Below, piece by piece: positions 58,806 through 64,000 of a stretch of DNA of 64,000 nucleotides. Source of the DNA: Ramazzottius varieornatus (lineage: Eukaryota > Tardigrada > Eutardigrada > Parachela > Ramazzottiidae); assembly GCA_001949185.1 (NCBI GenBank), contig BDGG01000017.1:248001-312000 (forward strand), in the 5' to 3' direction. Each line of letters opens with the position of its first letter. The first letter of the stretch is position 1. The notes beneath the pieces are model-generated. The model searched no databases. It was not told where the DNA came from and saw only the letters and a list, made by a program, of their open reading frames with translations. Both the position numbers and the translations under genes were made by a program.

Positions 58806-60045
58806 TCATGATTAGAAGGGCGATCAAGCCGAAGAGTAACTGTGAAAATAATGTTATTGGTTATAAGGATATCACGGCGAGGAGCTTTTCGGGCCTCTCA
58901 AAAGTTTTTACATGCGCCGCATAGTCAAGATCCACGTGGAAATTTGTCTTACCGGTAGCAAGGTGTTGAGGTCGCCTATGGAAAAACAGAGACGAGATCA
59001 CGCACTTGGTCGAATATTCAGAAGCGGATAGAGCTGCTGAAGTTAACTTACTGTTGCCACCTTTGTTGTTCTGGCTCAGCAAGTAATACTCCAACTGTGG
59101 ATCAAACCAAATGTTAGCAGTTGCACTCCCACTTTATTCTTGACTGTATTCAACTTACGTAATTGTTGCCCCAGCCGCCGCCACCTCCTCCACCGCCACC
59201 ACCTCCCCAACCACCGCCTGTGAGGCAAGACAGGTACTTGAAATTTCCCAGTGTGGGATAGCAATGACAAAAGCTTACTCTTACAGCAACAACAGCCGCC
59301 GCCGCCGCCGCCTCCCCATCCCCATCCGCCACTTCCACCCCCATATCCTCCGCCATCTGTAACCAAGAGAAAGTAATAGCACAGAAGTAAGCCGTAGCGC
59401 TACACAAAAAGCACCAGATGGCCATCTGAAGTGGCGCACAATACCAGCCAGCAACACTGATGACGTGCGCCACTTGAAAAGACAGTCGTGCCGAGTGGTC
59501 CAAGTGGTGCACGGTCTCAGCCAATAAAAACGACATCGTGCGCCACTTGGGACAACGATCATGTACGTCTCATTCGCCGGTCTTCCACTGAGACGAAAAT
59601 AATGTAGCAAAACCCTCTTACCTCGAGCTGTGCGGTTAGCACTGAGGAACTCGCCCAGTGCTGCCACTTTGTCCGTCAAGTTGCCATTGCTGGCGCGCAT
59701 CATGGGCAGCAGCGGCTGGACTTTGACGGCGAGCTCCACCAGCGCCCTTTGCTTGGACAAACGGTCGGTGGTGTTAGCGTTCAAGGTCCGCAGGTGTGGG
59801 GCGGCCTCCAGAAAGAGTGACTGCATTTTGGTCTGCAGTGTACCATTGCCCGTCCAGATGGTGTTGTAGAACTCGTCCATCAGCGGCGTGCCGTTGGTGC
59901 GCGCCACCATGATGGACAACTCGGTAGTCGTCACCGAGGTAGAGAGGGTCCCGCTCGTTACCGAGGTAGAGGACATGGTCGTTGTCCAGTCAGCAGCGGT
60001 TACGCCAGTAGGAAAAGTTGTTGGGTAGGCAGTGTTGGAGCTCAT
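58806..60045 (-). CDS. Glycine-rich, cysteine-clustered membrane protein (ends incomplete)
   Basis: Phase-consistent exons from 5': 60045-59622, 59356-59279, 59217-59159, 59094-59052, 58975-58953, 58839-58806. Reading begins MSSNTAYPTTFPTGVTAADW, a Thr/Ser-rich region, then a helical domain with four N-glycosylation sequons (NGT, NTT, NLT, NRT). Two tiny exons encode Gly-rich tracts (GGGYGGGSGGWGWGG, then CCCCK; and a second Gly/Trp tract). The last exon seen encodes a hydrophobic helix LLFGLIALLIM. The domain order suggests an extracellular or lumenal protein anchored near its C-terminus. The first and last exons are uncertain: the ATG follows an acceptor-like ATACAG, and the last exon ends at a donor. 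No family recognised. Confidence 0.5.
59427..59549. repeat. Family-1 palindrome array, two units
   Basis: Units start at 59427 and 59501 (74 bp). Both keep the forward loop CAGCCAGCAACACTG / CAGCCAATAAAAACG. Intron 59357-59621. Confidence 0.85.
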
Positions 60046-60998
60046 TCTGTATAGGAGGAGTTTCTTCAGGAAAGTCAAGTCTTTTTTGGAGGGGAGAATA
60101 TTGGCACTGCTGAATACTGACGACAGAATCAAGGAACCAATGGCCACGGCCTATGCCACAAGAAATAATAAGAGTAAAGGCCACTCACCTTATGACATAT
60201 GCTCAAAGTATTCTTACCATAACGATAATACTTTTCCACATTTTTAGAGGCGGCAGTCAGCTAAAGCAGCGGACAGATGAGAACGCAACACGATTATTGG
60301 GAGGCAGTACACAGGAAGTTGCAAGTCAGGAAGTGACTACCGTTGAGGTCAGCATCGTTTCGCCCAGTGAAAATGGTTGTGAACGGCGGATGAGAGACCA
60401 GCCGCAATTACAATGGTCAAACTAGCTGGGCAGGAAATTAATGGTAGAGTGGATGTGGACAGGAAAAGCAGAGTGAAGTTCAGATTAAAAGCAACAGCGC
60501 TGCTCGGGCTGCGCGTTGGAACCCTCGAAAATCTGACTTTGTCCTACAGACAGAAAAGTGAGATCTCAGATGGATGGAGGAAACCAAAAGTAAGATAGAT
60601 TGCCTATGGCTGACTGCCTGCAGGTCTCATCTGCCTTATACGGCGGGTAACGTAATCGTAGTACCGCCGTTTCTAAAGACCGTGACCCATGGTCACTCAC
60701 CGATGCAGCTAATTAATGAACAAGCCATTTCAACGATTAACTGCCTGATGTGATGGACGACTGCCTATGCAGTGCACGTTTACGCACTAGAATGTAGATT
60801 TACTTTCAAAGCTGGCGTCCAGCAGATGGCCAGAGAGTGCCAGCGCAACACCTGACTGATGCTCGGTAACGAAGAGCTTAGTCGCGTCAGCAGTCAGAAA
60901 AGTTGAGCAAAAGGATGTTTAGTGGCCAACTGAAACCTTTCTAATAATTCAGAAAGATTGATAAATGGTGTGAACAAGTGGGGAAAATACTGCCCCTG
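60046..60998. promoter_or_regulatory. Divergent intergenic region, glycine-rich / CASD1-like
   Basis: The minus strand here contains two donor-like sites (near 60194 and 60218) preceded by ATGTGGAAAAGTATTATCG, so a first exon with a short signal sequence may lie at about 60240. No repeat copy is seen. The rest is unassigned. Confidence 0.35.
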
Positions 60999-62954
60999 AT
61001 GATATGCACGAATCCCCGTACCACCACTCTCATTCTGACTGTCGGCTGCTTGTTGATAGGTTATTGGTTCTTGCTCTCCAAATCCCAGAGAGAAATTTGG
61101 AACTGCAAGACTTGGCAGGTGCTTCATCCCTTCCGCCCATCATCTAACTCCTTTTCTGTTGGGAGACGCCTGCCTGCCGATTTCCGATGGAACTTGAGCC
61201 ACGTCCTGACCAATGTTGAGCATGCCGAAAACGTTTGCCCTCTTCGAGAGCGTGTCAGAGCAATGTCGGCCATTTCTAGGTGAGCTCCAAATACTCCGTT
61301 GTGCCGGGGAGACAAAACAGCTGTACAGAATGGGATTTTCAGGAAGCGATCTCGCAGCATCATGGGCGGAAAGACCATGGCCTTCATCGGGGATTCCCGT
61401 ATGCGCGATATCTTTTGTTTCCTCCGTAGCCTCCTCCAGGGCCATACTCCAAAGAATTACACGGCATTTTACCACGATGTCATATTCCGGCAGTTCAAGC
61501 ACAACATTACACTGGTATGCAGAACTGCAGCTTTATGCCCTCTACTTCGTTTGGGTACATCGTACAGCTACCGTACACGCACGATGGGAAATTATGGGCC
61601 AGGCCTTTCTCGCTACGGCGCTATGGAAGCACGTACGTACGCGACCGATTCACAGTTATACATTCTTCGACACTTTTCTACGGTCGAATTTCCATTTTGC
61701 CGTCCGTTCCGCCTGTCCCAAAATTTCTACTGGCCCATAATTTCACATCGTGTGTGTACTGTAGTTGCATGGTGCAGTATTGTGTACTGATAGCTCTTCT
61801 ACTGGCGTCGCTTTCCTGATTCCGAACTACAACGCCTTTTGGCCCGCTGGCAGCTGGCTGTGGAAGAAGTGCCGCATTACATCATTGTGCAAATCGGAGC
61901 GGTAAGCAAGCACTCACCTGCGTAAACTATTAATTTCTTCTGTCCACCACACACCATGCGCTCTTCTTTCATAGTGGTCGGTCGATCGGTTTGGAGGAAC
62001 CGACATCGCCAACTTCACCTGTACGGTTGGGTGGCGTACACCACATTGGCGCTCGTTATATCGCTAATATGGAAGTACAGTACACGCATGACGAGAAATT
62101 ATGGGGCCAGTGAAAATTATGAGTCCAGGCGGGAAAGACGGCAAAATGAAAAGTCAAACGTAGAAAAGTGTCCAAAATGCATTACTATGAATCGGTCGTG
62201 TACGTATGTGCTTCCGTAGCGCCGTAGCGAAAAGGCCTGGTCCCATAATTTTTACTGGCCCCATAATTTCCCGTCGTGCTTTTACCTGATTATAGCGATT
62301 TCGAACGTTTAGCGGGTGTCGGGGACGCCATGATTAAACTGAACAGTCTCCCCTGCGATCGAACCACCAGTATCTGGATGCAAACGTGTGAGTTCCTCGT
62401 CACGTATGCACTATACAGTAGTCCTCCAACAAATTTCAAGATCTGACAAAACTCTGATTTGTAGTGCCGGTGAACCCGACAACATCTTGGCCTAGCTGGG
62501 TCAAAAGAAACAATGCTTCGATGTACGTAGAGTTGTTTGGCCAATGGATCAGAAAAACTTTAGCCCATCACGCCATTTCCTCTCACCCGACCACGCCCAA
62601 AGGAACCCCTAGCACCGTTCTTCTGTGGTCAACTGCCCACGACGTCGCTCTGAAAGTAGGCAAAGCTGCACCTTTCGAAAACGCTAACCATTCCAGCCTT
62701 TACTTTAGTGCTTCTTTCGTGTCGTAGCGCCTGGTCATGTATCGCGATCACGTCCATCCAGGCATCCTTCTGGTGCAACAGGTACACCTTCAACGACCTT
62801 GTCTCCTTCAAGAACTGTGATGGCTTATTGTAAAACCAAGCTATAAATCATATCATAACTGTTTGTCTGGTTTTAGTTTGTCTGTCAGTTGTTGACTGCC
62901 ATCGGTGTATTCGGCGAAAGAACGAATGTCCAAGAAGCGCATGCGCAGCCATAG
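60999..62954 (+). CDS. CASD1-like SGNH/PC-esterase domain protein
   Basis: Exons 60999-61279, 61343-61514, 61794-61901, 61975-62054, 62296-62387, 62465-62655, 62728-62781 and 62877-62954 encode 351 residues. A single N-terminal membrane anchor (LILTVGCLLIGYWFLL) precedes a lumenal domain with FIGDSRMRDIF (nucleophile Ser 112 in the GDS block), an LFYWRRF segment and YRDHVHPG (Asp 315 and His 318, the D-x-x-H block). The order and the LLARWQ, WSVDRFG and WMQTLPV stretches resemble the N-terminal catalytic domain of CASD1, the Golgi sialate O-acetyltransferase. The large multipass C-terminal domain of CASD1 is absent. The TAG at 62725 is the acceptor of exon 7, not a stop. Two introns hold mariner-like MITEs. 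The substrate is unknown. Confidence 0.7.
61576..61756. mobile_element. Mariner-like MITE, copy B (inverted orientation)
   Basis: Terminal repeats CACGCACGATGGGAAATTAT and its inverse, flanked by TA. Its interior is the reverse complement of copy A's. CASD1-like intron 61515-61793. Confidence 0.8.
62083..62282. mobile_element. Mariner-like MITE, copy C
   Basis: The interior is almost identical to copy A (shared GACGGCAAAATGAAAA and TACGTATGTGCTTCCGTAGC segments). The right end has an extra duplicated CCATAATTT block. It makes up 200 of the 241 bp of intron 62055-62295. Confidence 0.8.
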
Positions 62955-62966
62955 CATTTGGCTGGC

Positions 62967-64000
62967 TCAAAATTTTACATTGTGTAACTTTGGTGGTTCA
63001 CCAGCAACAGATGTGCCTGATACACTATCGAAATCGGCATCTGGTATACCCTTCGTGTGTGAGTCATTTCTGCGCCATAACCATAAACGTAGTCTAAATA
63101 TGAGCCAAAAAACGGCGAAAGTTATAGGGATAGCGATAAAAATGAGAGCCAGCGTAACACCAACGGCAATCGGTAGCTTGTGCTTATAGTTCAGGAAGGG
63201 GTAAATAGCGATATCCCCTTCTGCCGTTGTCCCGCTCGCGGCGTAGTAGATACCTATCAAGAACGAGAAATAGAACCTAGGCAGACAAACTCGACAAGCT
63301 CGTTTTGCGAAAGTGGTGCGCGCTCAAAACCAATAACCTTGGAAGCGTGCGCTACTTTGGGAGAGCGAACTTCGCACGATGGCTTTTCCAAGCGGCGCAT
63401 ACTTTCGGCTAGTTATAACGAAAAAGTGCGCCAGCTGGAAAGCAATCTGGCAGAGTTACTGAAAATTCTTCCCATGAGCGTAAAGTGGCGGGCATGCAAT
63501 TCTTACCGGTGAATGTAGCGTATAAACAGCCATAGATCATGGGGTGGCACAAGTGAAGGAGGTTGACGGGTTGAGCGTGGAGGAAATGGTCCAAGACCAG
63601 GATGAGACCGTTGATCAGATGGACATGGAGGGTGATGGCCGACGGCCCATCACCCGGCTTGTACCATGTTTTGTCCTTTTCGGGATCCGGTGGCCAAAGC
63701 ATGAACCAGTACAGGAAGACCACCATCAGCGTGCAAGGGGCGGCGATATTCCATAGGACCCATTGAATCTTTAGTAGTATCAAATATTCTGAAAGACGCC
63801 AGAAATCATACATTCATGGTACTATTGATGGAACGAAGCCAGCTTCCTTACGTTGCTTTTCGTGGCCGCGTCGACCAATCTCGAAGCAGGTGTTGAGGGC
63901 AGAAAACAAGAGGTAGAAGATGAAAAGCAAGTAGGTCCAGTGCGTCAGATAGATCATCCATCTATCGCCCTGCTGCTGAGTTTGGGCTCTTCTTAAAGAA
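62967..64000 (-). CDS. Rolling-stone-like multipass membrane protein (5' end outside window)
   Basis: Three exons are visible: 64000-63852 (partial), 63788-63507 and 63253-62967. They join in phase to a TGA at 62967-62969. The conserved blocks are RWMIYLTHWTYLLFIFYLLF, IQWVLWNIAAPCTLMVVFLY, the His/Asn/Asp loop HLINGLILVLDHFLHAQPVN, LLHLCHPMIYGCLYATF, IYYAASGT, then YPFLNYKHKLPIAVGV and a last helix. About five to six membrane helices are present in what is seen, followed by a polar tail. Drosophila rolling stone is linked to myoblast fusion, but the wider family has no settled biochemical role. Intron 63254-63506 has two family-1 palindromes. Confidence 0.8.
63308..63438. repeat. Family-1 palindrome array, two units
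   Basis: Units start at 63308 and 63389 (81 bp). The left flank ACAAACTCGACAAGCTCG is the outer arm. Intron 63254-63506 of the rolling-stone-like gene. Confidence 0.8.

Noticed and set aside
59990-60147. Signal-peptide-like N-terminus (AIGSLILSSVFSSANILP) for the glycine-rich protein
   Set aside because: That frame opens with GTG, and donor-like and acceptor-like sites around it suggest this stretch is intronic.
62653-62727. Stop codon at 62725-62727 as the end of the CASD1-like protein
   Set aside because: The TAG is part of a splice acceptor; joining 62655 to 62728 restores the YRDHVHPG block carrying the catalytic Asp and His.
1-64000. tRNA, rRNA or riboswitch genes
   Set aside because: Reading both strands for cloverleaf boxes (GGTTCGAATCC type) and rRNA motifs, I found no convincing set of paired arms; a covariance-model scan would be decisive.

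Overview
This is genomic DNA from an invertebrate animal. Genes are split by short GT-AG introns (about 60-400 bp), and the proteins are metazoan: a tolloid protease with the full astacin/CUB/EGF layout, a LATS/Warts kinase, a sperm-type SLC9C sodium-proton exchanger, radial spoke protein 3, MMS19, PYM, adrenodoxin reductase, a GMAP-210 golgin and a rolling-stone-like membrane protein. Spacing is compact and base composition moderate. RSPH3 plus SLC9C imply motile cilia or flagellated sperm. I cannot place the phylum from sequence alone.

Layout. 1-6.7 kb: 3' part of a TMEM131-family gene (+). 7.4-10.1 kb: a multi-exon gene I do not recognise (+). 10.8-11.7 kb: a TATA-driven small gene whose protein has a duplicated helical repeat (+). 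11.7-14.4 kb: transposon relics (PIF1-like helicase, a hAT-type element) and a small membrane-protein ORF (-). 14.4-20.3 kb: tolloid (-). 21.2-22.6 kb: zinc-finger protein (-). 23.3-25.7 kb: FDXR (+), converging on TRIP11/GMAP-210 (-, 25.9-28.8 kb). 29.2-31.2 kb: two large terminal-inverted-repeat elements. 31.7-34.0 kb: small unidentified genes, one secreted. 34.4-36.5 kb: RSPH3 (+). 36.9-43.2 kb: MMS19 (-) with a small antisense CxxC-protein gene inside one intron. 43.8-44.5 kb: PYM (+). 46.0-50.8 kb: LATS (+). 51.5-58.4 kb: SLC9C (+). 58.8-60.0 kb: glycine-rich membrane protein (-). 61.0-63.0 kb: CASD1-like SGNH enzyme (+). 63.0-64.0 kb: rolling-stone-like protein (-), running off the right edge. 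The models for TMEM131, tolloid, ZnF, FDXR, TRIP11, RSPH3, MMS19, PYM, LATS, SLC9C and CASD1-like were built by hand and all close in phase across every junction.

The most striking non-genic signal is a family of about 62 short palindromes, one per kb, with arms CAAGTGGCGCAC / GTGCGCCACTTG around an asymmetric loop. They occur singly or in arrays of 2-4 with a period near 73 bp. They lie in introns and intergenic DNA and never overlap a modelled coding exon. A second, sparser palindrome family (CACCTGCATAC / GTATGCAGGTG), a TA-flanked mariner-like MITE (three copies) and a hAT-like element inserted into one palindrome complete a dense, layered repeat landscape.

The genes do not form one pathway. 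Themes are cilia and sperm (RSPH3, SLC9C), Hippo and BMP signalling (LATS, tolloid), mitochondrial or cytosolic redox and Fe-S biology (FDXR, MMS19), mRNA (PYM) and secretory traffic (TRIP11, TMEM131). Several genes form head-to-head pairs (ZnF/FDXR, MMS19/PYM, glycine-rich/CASD1-like).
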